Shown here piece by piece: positions 10,501-18,308 of a stretch of DNA of 64,000 nucleotides (position 1 is the stretch's first letter; every line of letters begins with the position of its first letter). The DNA lies in assembly GCF_000719115.1 (NCBI RefSeq), contig NZ_JOEA01000017.1, positions 186,001 to 250,000 on the forward strand. The letters run 5' to 3'. The stretch comes from Lentzea albidocapillata. Lineage in GTDB: Bacteria > Actinomycetota > Actinomycetes > Mycobacteriales > Pseudonocardiaceae. Position numbers and translations under genes: made by a program. Below the pieces are notes generated by a model. The model had not been told where the DNA came from. It did not search any database and saw nothing but the letters and a program-made list of their open reading frames with translations.

Positions 10501-13500
10501 AGGAGGTGTCCTTGGCAGTGCCGTCGTCCTTGCCGAGGTTGGTGCGGACCTGGCTCTCGATCCGGGTGCCGTCGGGGTCACCGAGGCGCCAGTAGGAACC
10601 GGGAATCGAGTCGATCACCGCACTGCGGTAGTGCGATCCCTGGGCGTAGTCGTACTTGGTGCACCCGTTCGCCGGGTCGCACACCTCGGTCAGCTTGTCG
10701 CCCGTGTACTTGTAGGTCCAGACGAGCGCCTTGCCGTTGACGACGTCCGTCGTCACCGACTGCACGTGCGCACCAGACCACGCGAAGGTCAGCTTGCGGC
10801 CGCTGCGCGGGTTCACGACCTGCGACAGCTTGCCCGCTTCGTATCGGACGTCGAGCTGCTGACCGGTCTGATCAGTGATCTTGGTCAGCTTGCCGTCCGC
10901 ACCGAACCGGTACGACGTCGACGAGGTGTCGACCATGGTCCAGCCGCCACCGAACTCGGCGGGTTCCGGGTGCAGGTCTCCCTGCCGTCCGGGCGCCGGC
11001 GCGAAGCCGCCACCGGGGTTGCGGCCGAACCGCACCTGCTGGCCGTCAGGAAGTGTGACGAGGACGTTGCCGGAACCGTCGTCGTCCGGCACGACCTTCA
11101 TGTCCCAGCGCGTCGACCACCCTGCGCCGAACAAGAGGTCACGGCGCGGATCGAGGCTGTTGTACGTGCGAGCAACGGAGAGCTCCGGGCCTGACCCAGT
11201 GATCGACGCGTCGATCGCGCTGGAGAAGTAGTTGCCGTTGTTCGGGTCGAACGCCTTGTTCGCGCCGTTGTACGGGGCGTTGGCCAGATGCGTGGTGATG
11301 CTGGGCTGCGGCACCGAGGTCAGCAGCGTGCTCCACGGCAGCGCCTCGCTCTCCTGCCCCTTGTCGTCGATGGCGGTAGCGCGCCACATATAGACCCTGC
11401 CCCAGAACATCTTGTCCTTGGGGACCGTCCACATGCGATCGTCGATGTTGCCCGAGTCGAAGCAGCCGGACGGAGTTGCGCCGCCGGAGTCCTCGCACAC
11501 CTGGAATCGGTACTTGAGCGCGCGGTTCGGCGGGGAGTCGACGTCGACAGCGTCGACCCACAGCTGGGGCGTCAGGGTGGCCGCCGAGTAACCGTTCGGC
11601 GGGTACTGGGCCTTGACCAGCGGCGGGATGTTGGGCACGCGGAACGACAACCGCGCCGGCGGGACGTGCTCATCGGTGAACCAGGGCCCACCCTTGCGCA
11701 ACATGGAGAAGTCGAGCAGGTAGGTACCGTGGTCGAGCGCGTCGATCTGGACCTCGATCGTCGCCGAGCCGCCGCGCGGCACGTCGTGCGGGAGTGCGGT
11801 CTCGACGGTCCTGACAGGGCTGCCCGCGTCGGTGAACACGCGGTAGCCGAAAGCAAAGGTCGACGGCGTCCAGGTCTGCGCGCCGCGGTTGGTCACCGTG
11901 AGCTTGACCTTGCCGCCCCGGTTCGCGAGCACCGCGGGCTCGGGAACGCCGCGGTCGATGCGGTACTCGGCGTCGTACGGGGAATGCGTGATGTAGAGCC
12001 GCGGAGGGTTCGCGGTGCCCTTGCTGGTGAACTTCTTCCAGCCGTAGACATCGGACTCGGACCCTCGCACGGTCAGGCCGTGGTTCGCCTGTGCGCCGGT
12101 GACCCATCGCTGGATCAGGTCGCGGCCCTTGACGCCGAGGTTGATCTGCTCGACCGCGGTGGGGCAGTTGGACCGCGTCTGCATGGGCGCGATGTAGCCG
12201 TGCGCGAAGCTTGCCGAGCTGAGCTCTTCGCCGTAGGCGGGGCCGGGGAATCCTCCTCCGCCCCATGGCGCGGTGACGGCGTGCACGGTGACGGGCCGCG
12301 GACTGCAGGACCACGACCAGTAGTTGGTGAGGGCGAGCGCCGCACCGTGGATCTTGTGGTTGGCCAGGGTGTTCTCGACGCCGCCGAAATCCAGATAGGC
12401 GGCGGAGTTCAGACCTCCACTGTTGCCGACCTTCAGCTCGGTGCTCTCGGTGTTCCAGGTGCCTTGGTAAAAGCGGGCGCGCGTTGGCTCGCGGGTCTCG
12501 ATGGTGGGGTCGACCAGGACCGGGAACTTGCGTGCCGGGTCACGCAGCCAGGCGGAGTCGACCTCGACCTTCAGCACGCCATCGGCGATCTGATACTTCA
12601 CGCCGTAGGACAGCGCGGGGTCACCGGTGTTCGGATCAATGCTCGAGTCGGTCATGAAGCCGCGGGGGAAGCGGCCTCGCTCGTTGCCGTCGCGGTCGTG
12701 CAGCACGACCTGGTCGTCCACGACCTTCGCCGTCAAACCCTTGAGCCGCAACGGGAACGTCCACGAGTGCGGCGCGTCGGCCGACGCGAGCACCATGATT
12801 TCCTTGACGCCGCCGGACTGCGCCTCGAACTTCAGGTCGACGCCGGGCATGACCTGCGGGTAGGTGACCGTGCTGCCGTCAGCGACACCAGCCGACGCCG
12901 CCGTGCCGCGCAGACCGAACGCGACCTCGTGCTGGTCGTCGAAGCGCATGCGCACCAACGAGTCCTCTGACGCGCGGCCCGCAAGCCGCAGATCGACGCG
13001 GTCGGCGGCGTTGCGCCAGCCGTCACCGGTGCTCACGAACGTGGTGTCGATCGGCGCCCAGGTGCCGTCGGGCTTGCGATAGTTGACGGCGCTCTGGCTG
13101 AACTCGGTGGTCAGCGAGCCGTCAGCGTTGCGGTACGTGCGCTCCCTCTCGCCGCGCTGGCCCGGCAGTTCCTTGCTGGTGGAGGCGTCGAAGCCGCGCA
13201 CGTCGGAGGAGGTTGGTTTGACCTCGACGTCGTTGCGCACGGCGTCGGCGCTCTGGCCCTTGATGGACGGGTACTTGCTCTGCAGGGAGACGGGCTCGTC
13301 CTGGTTCGGGGAACCGTCACTTAGCTCGTGCGAGTGGCCGTCCGCCGAACCCCACTGCTGCTTGGGGGACAACGCCCTCGCCTCGGCGAGCTCACGCAGA
13401 CCGTTCAACTGTGGCATCAACTGAGACGCGTGTGGCCCGAAGAAGCCAATTGTCACCAGGATCGCAGCCAATAGGACTGATGCACGTCTGCCCGCTCTTG

Positions 13501-13534
13501 CGCGTGGCAGACCAATCCCCTTGCTTTTAGGCAC
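4523..13534 (-). CDS. Giant secreted RHS-repeat polymorphic toxin (3003 aa)
   Basis: The GTG at 13534 follows a strong GGGGGGAA ribosome site. Domain order (approximate residues): an Arg-rich signal/anchor segment with hydrophobic core at 18-32; a DNRLRE-type domain ~350-510; a CARDB/immunoglobulin-like domain ~530-630; a DUF6531-like N-terminal RHS region from ~750; a LamG/concanavalin-like domain inserted ~970-1190; a very long YD-repeat shell ~1200-2510 (repeated YD.xG and T-Y-D.xG units); and the RHS core ending ~2632 in YVDPDGH, the usual border of the variable toxin. The ~370-residue tail has a hydrophobic segment (GVGGAISAAEGIFSLF), a linker, and a last ~100 residues with HVSLARG, AAGEVKI and DNDSGHYKPRG motifs. 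That end resembles GHYxP-type C-terminal toxin domains, but I cannot name the family. It probably acts in contact-dependent competition. Confidence 0.9.
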   Translation of the reverse strand: MPKSKGIGLPRARAGRRASVLLAAILVTIGFFGPHASQLMPQLNGLRELAEARALSPKQQWGSADGHSHELSDGSPNQDEPVSLQSKYPSIKGQSADAVRNDVEVKPTSSDVRGFDASTSKELPGQRGERERTYRNADGSLTTEFSQSAVNYRKPDGTWAPIDTTFVSTGDGWRNAADRVDLRLAGRASEDSLVRMRFDDQHEVAFGLRGTAASAGVADGSTVTYPQVMPGVDLKFEAQSGGVKEIMVLASADAPHSWTFPLRLKGLTAKVVDDQVVLHDRDGNERGRFPRGFMTDSSIDPNTGDPALSYGVKYQIADGVLKVEVDSAWLRDPARKFPVLVDPTIETREPTRARFYQGTWNTESTELKVGNSGGLNSAAYLDFGGVENTLANHKIHGAALALTNYWSWSCSPRPVTVHAVTAPWGGGGFPGPAYGEELSSASFAHGYIAPMQTRSNCPTAVEQINLGVKGRDLIQRWVTGAQANHGLTVRGSESDVYGWKKFTSKGTANPPRLYITHSPYDAEYRIDRGVPEPAVLANRGGKVKLTVTNRGAQTWTPSTFAFGYRVFTDAGSPVRTVETALPHDVPRGGSATIEVQIDALDHGTYLLDFSMLRKGGPWFTDEHVPPARLSFRVPNIPPLVKAQYPPNGYSAATLTPQLWVDAVDVDSPPNRALKYRFQVCEDSGGATPSGCFDSGNIDDRMWTVPKDKMFWGRVYMWRATAIDDKGQESEALPWSTLLTSVPQPSITTHLANAPYNGANKAFDPNNGNYFSSAIDASITGSGPELSVARTYNSLDPRRDLLFGAGWSTRWDMKVVPDDDGSGNVLVTLPDGQQVRFGRNPGGGFAPAPGRQGDLHPEPAEFGGGWTMVDTSSTSYRFGADGKLTKITDQTGQQLDVRYEAGKLSQVVNPRSGRKLTFAWSGAHVQSVTTDVVNGKALVWTYKYTGDKLTEVCDPANGCTKYDYAQGSHYRSAVIDSIPGSYWRLGDPDGTRIESQVRTNLGKDDGTAKDTSWTAGAIAGSPDGARTFNGSSSFVKLPPGLIKKNRDLAVEMWFKTTAGGPLLGMQHFELGSATPPSSPQLPVLWVGTDGKLRGNFWNGKTEPITTTGAVNDNNWHHVVLSGSLGTQSLFVDGKFVASALGEINHLTMTQNQIGAASSDGWPGLPAGVRYFSGVIDEVAFYEHPIGTTAAKQHFESAAPSDQLTKITLPSGRVAATMSYDVVNDRLREYVDRNGGQWQLAAPAVTGTEQNLVRTTMVRDPGNRFHYADYDPARGRVLRSLTPLGQGVRPEDLPPGTSLPPGGDQGGPNQGQGVRTFDYDARGFLSKIVDENGNKVELTNDSRGNPISRKTCRTSDTDCHTSYSSYYNNPSDLTDPRNGKLLTASDGRSSGPDDTRYRTTNTYTGVGVRGLIESQVAPDGSTARHTYTTSSSVGPAGLVETTIDGRGAKTSYSYYASGDLEKVTNAAGLVTKFTYDALGRKITQTEISQAYPQGLTSTYTYDELSRLKTVTRPATTNKITGVKHTLQTTYEYDADGNTTATQSADLTGGDQTRRVVTEYDGHGRAARVTDSEGNVTTSGYDTFGNLAWTVDAVGTKQEFAYTARQKIAEVRLRAWHGDPVGPGGPGGDGEGQGDTTVRETLVVQAFAYDLAGRLTRETDAMGRAKRYEYYRDDSVRRVVASKIRDPFDPVVAPRDLVLKEYTYDGAGNVVREASAGGLAVENTYDALNRVRTSKADPAGIGRLTTYDYDAGGNVTKVAVTGKPSNSVHQDVQRTTAAEFGYDAAGRRTSETAFNGTERLTTSSVLDDRGLLRSVTDPRGTSDGADRAAFTTDYGYDEGGNAVSVTAPPAQVEDNGTVITSRPSVHTGLDAFGGAVELKDAKGNISKQAFDKLGRVVRTESAEYTKPGASNGARSVTLTEYTPLGDVRKVTDPRGAVTEYSYDQLRRVVAAYQADATVAGRTNGSWLYSYTRAGERLSITDPTGARAEATYDDLGRQVTATRLERRPAVAALVTKSVYDDASNLKAVTSPSNEVTTFTYDALGQRISAKDAAGVVTKFGYDSAGRQSRVSDGLNRTSFQSYDTAGRPSTRYDLDANESLLRMSRNFYDRASNVVKTTDPLNRSTNFTFDALGRMVNQVEPVADGKSITTSFGYDAAGNRSRFTDGRGNATTYRTNSLGLPESVIEPATEAHPNAVDRTWTRSYDLAGNVERVVAPGGVTRTLTYDYLNRLTGETGEGAEASTASRSLGYDAAGRLTSFNAPGGTNTLEYNDRGALLSATGPSGDSQFTYDDSGRLTQQVDASGTARYTYHQGRLSTVQDGLTGAAQAFGYNEAGQVKSVTFAGKVRSYDYDVYGRQISDVLRDGTTTLSSIEYGYELNDLVKSKKTSGLAGSGEHTYAYDYAGRMTAWSYGGKTTSYEWDDAGNRVKADGKTSTYDARNRLMSDGDKSYTWAARGTLRSSGSDAYEFDAFGRSVKRGATTFGYDALDRMVTRGAQKFSYVGASLGLASDGSQKFSRGPGGELLATQRGLAMTDMRGDVLAEFSTSGQNAGDTTTYDPFGKVVSGARTGLGYQGDWTDPDSGEVDMGARWYSPSTGGFTARDSISLPTSPSGLTNRYAYGRGAPATYVDPDGHQTDTIIAPGYDDYVRGKEAQRDRQNVRSWGFTAIRFGKFVPGVGGAISAAEGIFSLFEKPEVQYVQSPVLKNLRFPKNTTAGSTWFSDMLRGLYGQLVNLGRYLKDLLGGIRWPGGYGSVNAPQPVWDPSVAARAEAEKSAKEVALAPPAAATQPIVEAGVVSSNPQAPASRVAVEMGDVQDANEVVRQVREAVLGTDNPVIQNAAEQNPSELSGSGSGTNIYTEDGIFKVVKGEDGSASHRQVAWNGGGEAEAVEEDDDPKIFTNLKPEDEPNFARSFSADVLRKRKGKYQYVVFPNGAIKVGQGDGHVSLARGRDVIAAGEVKIAHGEVVWMDNDSGHYKPRGRHAKAAAEAAFDRIGLNGTGKYIDRFPTG

Positions 13535-13706
13535 AGCTTCCCCCCAAGAAAGACCTACCGACCCGCGCGACAGTCCCCCGTCCGCCGCACGGCGACCAAA
13601 GAATGCTTCATCGGCGACTTCTCCGCAAGTACCTGGGAACGAGGTAACGTTCGCCGCGCCTCGCGCGACCAAAGCCGAGGCACAACCATCACTTGGGGGG
13701 AACACC
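13535..13706. promoter_or_regulatory. Divergent control region between the RHS toxin and lectin genes
   Basis: A 172-bp spacer between two outward-facing secreted-protein genes. Each gene start is preceded by the identical 11-mer CTTGGGGGGAA, on the minus strand at 13538-13548 and on the plus strand at 13692-13702. The spacer also carries GCGACCAAAG twice in direct orientation (13592-13601 and 13665-13674). No clear -35/-10 pair was identified. The symmetry suggests the two genes are expressed together. Confidence 0.45.
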
Positions 13707-15683
13707 GTGTACCAGAGGCCGAAGAGATTCGGTAGACCCGGCCTGCGCAACAGCGTCGCCTTGACCGTTGCCGCGACTGTGACTTCGCTCATTCTGCCAG
13801 CTCAGCCCGCTGCAGCGGCTGAACAGATCAGCTGCCGGGAGTCCGCGTCGATTTACGCGGCGACCGGCGACGGAACGTTGTTGGAATACTTCCACAACAC
13901 TCCGGAATCGGGAAGTTACGATTGGAAGCCGCAGCGTTCAATCGGTCAAGCATGGTCGCAGATGACCGTCGTAACCGGCGCTGACGGTCGCATTTATCAG
14001 ATTCCGAACAATGGCGAACTGCGTCGCTTCCGACACACCGGAACCGAATGGGAACGTCCAGGCGGTGGTTGGTACACGACCATTGACACGGGCTGGGGTC
14101 AGTACCGGGACGCGGCTCAGCAGAACCGCGTCGCCGTCGACTCGAACGGCGACTTCTACACCATCGACAGCACCGGCACGCTGACCTGGTCGCGGTACAA
14201 CGAGCACGCGGGCACTTGGACGAAGAGGCCGCTGACCAGCCAGTGGGGCAGGTTCGACCACATCGTCGCCGCTGGCAACGGCGTGTTCTACGTCCGTGAC
14301 AAATTGCGCAACAACGGCTCGCTCTACCGATTCCAGTACCACGCGGACTCCCAGTCGTGGCTGCAGGCGATGAAAATCGTGGGTGACGCCGGCTGGAACA
14401 TGCACCGCAGGATCTTCTCTCCTGGTGGCGACGTGCTGTACGCGGTCGAGCCGAATGGAACGTTGTGGTGGTACCGCTGGTCGGAATCCGCCAGCACCTT
14501 CGCCACACCGACCAGCATTGGCACCGGCTGGTCTTCCGACTGGCAAATCGGCGCAATGACGGACGCTTGCACGTTGAGCGGTCTTCCGACCCGGCTGCGC
14601 CCGGCACCGCGCCCGGTTCAGGACCTCGCTCGCAGCGAGTTGATCGAGACTCAGAACGGCTTGATCCAGGGCTACTACGTGGACTCCTACGGCACGCTCA
14701 AGGTCGCCACCCAGGCGGCGGGTTCGGCCGTCGACTTCCTCGGCATTGAGCCGATCGAGACTCCCGGCGCGGTCAGCACGACCCCCACCGCGGTGATGTA
14801 CAAGGGTCGGCCGAACGTGTTCGCTCTCGGCACCAGCACGGACATCTACGAGGGCTCGCGAAGCGACAACGGCGTCAGCTGGCCGGCGTTGAACCAGTTC
14901 GGCGGCTGGACGGTGGACAGGGCCGAGGCCATCACCTACCCCGACGGACGACGGCGGCTCTACGCCGTCGACGGCATCGGCCGCCTACTCACCCGCGGTC
15001 AGTCGGTGGTCGACGCGCCGATGTCGCCGTGGGCACCTATCGCCTTCAACTCCCTCACCGGCGAGATCATCGCCATGGCGGCGAACAACACCGATGTCGA
15101 ACTCCTGGCGTATGACGTTCAGGGCAACCTGGCGAGCCTTCTGCACCGCAACGGCACCGCGGACCGCATGCGGTCGATCACCGACGCCGCCGGACGCATC
15201 ACCGGCCGCCCCGCCGCAGTCATCAAGGACGACGGCAAGGTACAGGTGTTCGCTCGCCGCGCCGACGGCAAGATCCACACGATCCGTGACACCGGTTCCG
15301 GCTTCGGGAACACTTGGACCCCGCTGGACGGCGTGACCGCGAACGGCGCTCCTGCCGCGGTGATCAGCGAGGGCAAGATCAAAGTTGCGGTCCGGAGCAC
15401 GGACGGCTTCGTCTACACGAACGGACAGTCCGAGGTGGATGGTCCGTTCACCGGCTGGACCAAGCTCGTCGACTCCCGGACGGGCAACGCGTGGCCGACG
15501 GACACCGAGCCGTCGATGGTCGCGCTGAGCACAGGCAAAGTCGTGGTGATGTACCGCAGCGCCGACGAGGTGACCTTCACCTTCGAGTCAGCACCTGCCT
15601 CCACGGGCGTGGCAGCCCGATCGGCCTCGACCAGCAGCGGGACCGGGTTCGTCGGCGGCCCTTCGCCGAAGCCCCAGCGCTGA
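13707..15683 (+). CDS. Secreted tachylectin-like beta-propeller protein
   Basis: A 658-residue exported protein. The GTG at 13707 follows GGGGGGAA; a Sec signal peptide with Arg-rich start, hydrophobic core (SVALTVAATVTSLILPAQ) and AAAAEQ cleavage region covers residues ~1-42. Residues ~45-290 form repeated propeller blades of the tachylectin-2 type (IYAATGDGTLLEYFHNT, DGRIYQIPNNGELRRFRH, DVLYAVEPNGTLWWYRW). The second half contains further propeller-like repeats (RPNVFALGTSTDIYEG, DGKVQVFARRADGKIH). Such proteins bind sugars or cell-surface glycans. It is divergent from the RHS toxin with an identical ribosome-site motif, so a partner role in recognition or delivery is possible, but this is inference. 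Confidence 0.75.
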   Translation: MYQRPKRFGRPGLRNSVALTVAATVTSLILPAQPAAAAEQISCRESASIYAATGDGTLLEYFHNTPESGSYDWKPQRSIGQAWSQMTVVTGADGRIYQIPNNGELRRFRHTGTEWERPGGGWYTTIDTGWGQYRDAAQQNRVAVDSNGDFYTIDSTGTLTWSRYNEHAGTWTKRPLTSQWGRFDHIVAAGNGVFYVRDKLRNNGSLYRFQYHADSQSWLQAMKIVGDAGWNMHRRIFSPGGDVLYAVEPNGTLWWYRWSESASTFATPTSIGTGWSSDWQIGAMTDACTLSGLPTRLRPAPRPVQDLARSELIETQNGLIQGYYVDSYGTLKVATQAAGSAVDFLGIEPIETPGAVSTTPTAVMYKGRPNVFALGTSTDIYEGSRSDNGVSWPALNQFGGWTVDRAEAITYPDGRRRLYAVDGIGRLLTRGQSVVDAPMSPWAPIAFNSLTGEIIAMAANNTDVELLAYDVQGNLASLLHRNGTADRMRSITDAAGRITGRPAAVIKDDGKVQVFARRADGKIHTIRDTGSGFGNTWTPLDGVTANGAPAAVISEGKIKVAVRSTDGFVYTNGQSEVDGPFTGWTKLVDSRTGNAWPTDTEPSMVALSTGKVVVMYRSADEVTFTFESAPASTGVAARSASTSSGTGFVGGPSPKPQR

Positions 15684-15689
15684 ACCAGC

Positions 15690-15720
15690 AGGCGGGGAGT
15701 TTCGGCAAGACTCCCCGCCT
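15690..15720. terminator. Bidirectional stem-loop terminator
   Basis: A perfect 11-bp stem, AGGCGGGGAGT (15690-15700) with ACTCCCCGCCT (15710-15720), around a 9-nt loop. It sits in the 40-bp gap between the convergent lectin and methyltransferase genes. There is no U-tract, as is common in actinobacteria. Confidence 0.75.
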
Positions 15721-15723
15721 CTG

Positions 15724-16467
15724 TCAGAGGATCAGCCCCTTCGGCTTGCGCCGGACGTGCAGCCGATAGCCGACCGGAAAGCTCAGCCCGTTCACGGACG
15801 CGATCGCCCGTTCGGCCACCGTCGCGGAGAATTCGATGCGCAGCACGGCTTCCAGGTCCTCGCGCTTTTCGAAACGCCATTCCGCGGTGACGCGTCGCAG
15901 CGAGAAACCGTTGTCCGCGAAGAACTTCTCGATCGCGGCCGGGTCGTAGCGCGGTTCGTCGGCGCACAGCCACGGCCCGTACGGATCGGCCGAGCCGTCC
16001 AGGTCCACGATCGCCAAAGCACCTCCGGGCCGCAGCACCCGGTCCGCCTCGCGCAGGCCCGGTTCGCAGCCAGGCCCGAAGAAATAGGCCGTGCGGGCGT
16101 GCACCAGATCGGCGGAGGCGTCGTCCAGCGGCAAACCTTGTGCGGGACCGGAAACGATGCGGACGTTCGGCAACGAGGCCACGCGGTGCTTGGCGCGCAC
16201 GACCAACGGCGGGTGGGGTTCCACGCCCGTGACGGACTTCGCCGCCTGAGCGAACAGCGGCAGGTGGAATCCGTCGCCGCAGCCGACGTCTACGACGTCC
16301 TTGTCGTTAAACGGACATTCTTCGCTTAACGCCGCCCAAATCGCCCCGTGGACGTCCTGCGCGCGGTTCTCGACCTCGTACACGTCGGGCCAGTGCCAGA
16401 TGTTCGGACTTGGCACGACGTCTGCCGGACGCACCGCGTTCAACGCCGCCCGCACGAATCCCCTCAC
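15724..16467 (-). CDS. Class I SAM-dependent methyltransferase
   Basis: About 247 residues. Motif I is visible as VVDVGCGDGFHLP, followed by the acidic loop VTGVEPHPP, motif II around DLVHARTAYFFG, and VLRPGGALAIVDLDG as the post-motif. This is the Methyltransf_11/25 pattern of small-molecule methyltransferases. The start is uncertain: the GTG at 16467 is used here, while the GTG at 16455, which follows AGGGG at short spacing, is equally possible. It is divergent from the VOC protein gene. Substrate unknown. Confidence 0.8.
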   Translation of the reverse strand: MRGFVRAALNAVRPADVVPSPNIWHWPDVYEVENRAQDVHGAIWAALSEECPFNDKDVVDVGCGDGFHLPLFAQAAKSVTGVEPHPPLVVRAKHRVASLPNVRIVSGPAQGLPLDDASADLVHARTAYFFGPGCEPGLREADRVLRPGGALAIVDLDGSADPYGPWLCADEPRYDPAAIEKFFADNGFSLRRVTAEWRFEKREDLEAVLRIEFSATVAERAIASVNGLSFPVGYRLHVRRKPKGLIL

Positions 16468-16563
16468 GACGCCACTGTAGGACTTCCATTTGCCTGTGAC
16501 CGTACGAATTCGTCCAATCACGGCGTAGCGTGTTGGCATCTCTTTCCCCTGCAGGAGGCGGCA

Positions 16564-17382
16564 GTGTCGATCGCGCCCAACACGCCCCAGCTCGCGACGT
16601 TGCTGTCCGGAAGTCCGTGCTGGGTCGAGCGAACCGTCGACGACCTCAAGGGCGCGATCGATTTCTACACCGGCCTGTTCGGCTGGCACTACGCCGACGA
16701 CGCCGGCTACACGGTGGCGATGGTGGACGGCGTCCCCGTCGCCGGACTGCCGCAGGGTGATCCAGATGCCTGGCGGTTATACCTGGTCACACCACATGCG
16801 CGCGCTACCGCGGAGAAGGCTTTCCACCTCGGCGGGTCCGTGCTGCGCAACCCCGAGGACGCAGCCGACCACACGCAGAGCACGGTGATCGCCGACCCGA
16901 CCGGCGCGGTCGTCGGCTTTCGGCACGTGCCACCGGACTGGCGGTTCGGCACGGGTGGGCACGGCGCGTACGCGTGGGCCGAGCTGAACACCCGTGACGG
17001 GGCGATTGCCGACGAGTTCTTCGGCGAGCTGTGCCACTACGACATCACGCAGATCGGCGACGGGCACCGGCTGGACTACGCGTCCTGGTCCGTCGAGGGC
17101 ACCGAGGTGATCGGCCGGCAGAAGATGGGGCGCGAGTTCCCGTACGGAGAGCGCTCCCACTGGATGGTGTACTTCAACGCGGCGCCCGAGATCGGCACCG
17201 ACTCGGTGGCGTACCGGGTGCTGGAACTCGGCGGCCGGGTGACCGTCGAGCCCTACGACACTCCGTTCGGACGCATCACCGTCGTCGAGGACCACGCGGG
17301 AATGGCCTTCTCCGTGATCGACCAGTCCCGTGTGATCGAGGCCGAGTCTCGGATCGCGGTGGACGACCCGTTCGACGACTAG
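16564..17382 (+). CDS. Two-domain VOC (glyoxalase/bleomycin-resistance fold) protein
   Basis: A 272-residue protein starting at a GTG five nt after AGGAGG. It contains two VOC modules: residues ~15-130 (CWVERTVDDLKGAIDFYTGLFGW, then ADPTGAVVGFRH) and ~140-260 (AWAELNTRDG, SHWMVYFNAAPE, DHAGMAFSVI). The arrangement is like the mycobacterial 27-30 kDa antigen family (Rv0577 type). VOC members include dioxygenases, glyoxalases and antibiotic-binding proteins; nothing here decides between them. It is convergent with cdsA, three bases apart. Confidence 0.8.
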   Translation: MSIAPNTPQLATLLSGSPCWVERTVDDLKGAIDFYTGLFGWHYADDAGYTVAMVDGVPVAGLPQGDPDAWRLYLVTPHARATAEKAFHLGGSVLRNPEDAADHTQSTVIADPTGAVVGFRHVPPDWRFGTGGHGAYAWAELNTRDGAIADEFFGELCHYDITQIGDGHRLDYASWSVEGTEVIGRQKMGREFPYGERSHWMVYFNAAPEIGTDSVAYRVLELGGRVTVEPYDTPFGRITVVEDHAGMAFSVIDQSRVIEAESRIAVDDPFDD

Positions 17383-17385
17383 CGG

Positions 17386-18240
17386 CTACTGCACGAAGAG
17401 GTGCAGCAGGAGCCAGGAGGCGACAGCGGACGGGAGGAGCGAGTCCATCCGGTCCATCAGGCCGCCGTGGCCGGGCAGCAGCGTGCCCATGTCCTTGATG
17501 CCGAGGTCGCGCTTGATCAGCGACTCGACCAGGTCGCCCGCGGTGGCCGTGACGACGAGCACGGCACCGAACAACGCGCCCTGCCACCACTGGCCGTCGA
17601 GCAACGTCGTCACCGTGATCGCGCCGCCGACCGCGCCCGCGGTCAGCGAACCGGCGAAGCCCTCCCAGGACTTCTTCGGGCTGATCGTCGGCGCCATCGG
17701 GTGCTTGCCGAGGAAGACACCGGCCGCGTAGCCACCGACGTCCGACAGCACGACACCGATGATGAACGCGAACGCGCGACCCGCGCCGTCGTCGGGAACC
17801 ACGAGCATGGCCGCGAACGCCGCGAACAACGAGATGTACGCGATCGTGAACACCGAGGCGCTCAGATCACGCAGGTAGCCGTCGGAACCGCCGCGGAACC
17901 GCCAGATCATGCACACCAGCACGGTGACCACGAAGGCGGTCATCATGCCGGAGCGCTCGAGCGGCCACGACAGCCAGATGATCGCCTGGCCGCCGATCAA
18001 CGCCGGCCACAGGGCGACGTTGATGCCGGCCTTCTTGAAGGCGTTCGCGATCTCCCACGTCGACACCGCCGCGGCGGCCGCGACGATGCCGATGAAGGTC
18101 TCCTTGACGGTCAGCAGCGACACGATGATCATGGCGCCGAGCCCGGCGCCGACCAGGATCGCCGCGCGCAGATCACGTCCAGCGCGCGACGGCTTCGACG
18201 TGGGGACGTCCGCGGGACCGCCTGCCACCTGTGCTCCCAT
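17386..18240 (-). CDS. cdsA: Phosphatidate cytidylyltransferase
   Basis: Integral membrane enzyme making CDP-diacylglycerol from CTP and phosphatidic acid, the branch point of phospholipid synthesis. The 284-residue protein has about eight hydrophobic segments and the family signature near the C-terminus (SDVGGYAAGVFLGKHPMAP, then SPKKSWEGFAGS). The ATG at 18240 is chosen because GGAGG lies five nt upstream. It closes the conserved rpsB-tsf-pyrH-frr-cdsA block. Confidence 0.95.
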   Translation of the reverse strand: MGAQVAGGPADVPTSKPSRAGRDLRAAILVGAGLGAMIIVSLLTVKETFIGIVAAAAAVSTWEIANAFKKAGINVALWPALIGGQAIIWLSWPLERSGMMTAFVVTVLVCMIWRFRGGSDGYLRDLSASVFTIAYISLFAAFAAMLVVPDDGAGRAFAFIIGVVLSDVGGYAAGVFLGKHPMAPTISPKKSWEGFAGSLTAGAVGGAITVTTLLDGQWWQGALFGAVLVVTATAGDLVESLIKRDLGIKDMGTLLPGHGGLMDRMDSLLPSAVASWLLLHLFVQ

Positions 18241-18249
18241 CAAGACCTC

Positions 18250-18292
18250 CGCCCGGCCTGGGCAATCACGCCTGCGGCGACTCGGCCGGGCG
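18250..18292 (-). terminator. Stem-loop between frr and cdsA
   Basis: CGCCCGGCC (18250-18258) pairs with GGCCGGGCG (18284-18292), a 9-bp stem with a 25-nt loop. It lies in the 65-nt frr-cdsA gap and would fold in the mRNA just before the cdsA ribosome site. It could be a partial terminator or a translation-control hairpin. Confidence 0.4.
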
Positions 18293-18308
18293 AACCATCA
18301 GTGGAACA

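Noticed and set aside
13535..13792. N-terminal extension of the RHS protein by 86 codons
   Set aside because: It would run into the lectin gene signal sequence; the GTG at 13534 has a strong ribosome site and starts directly before the signal segment.
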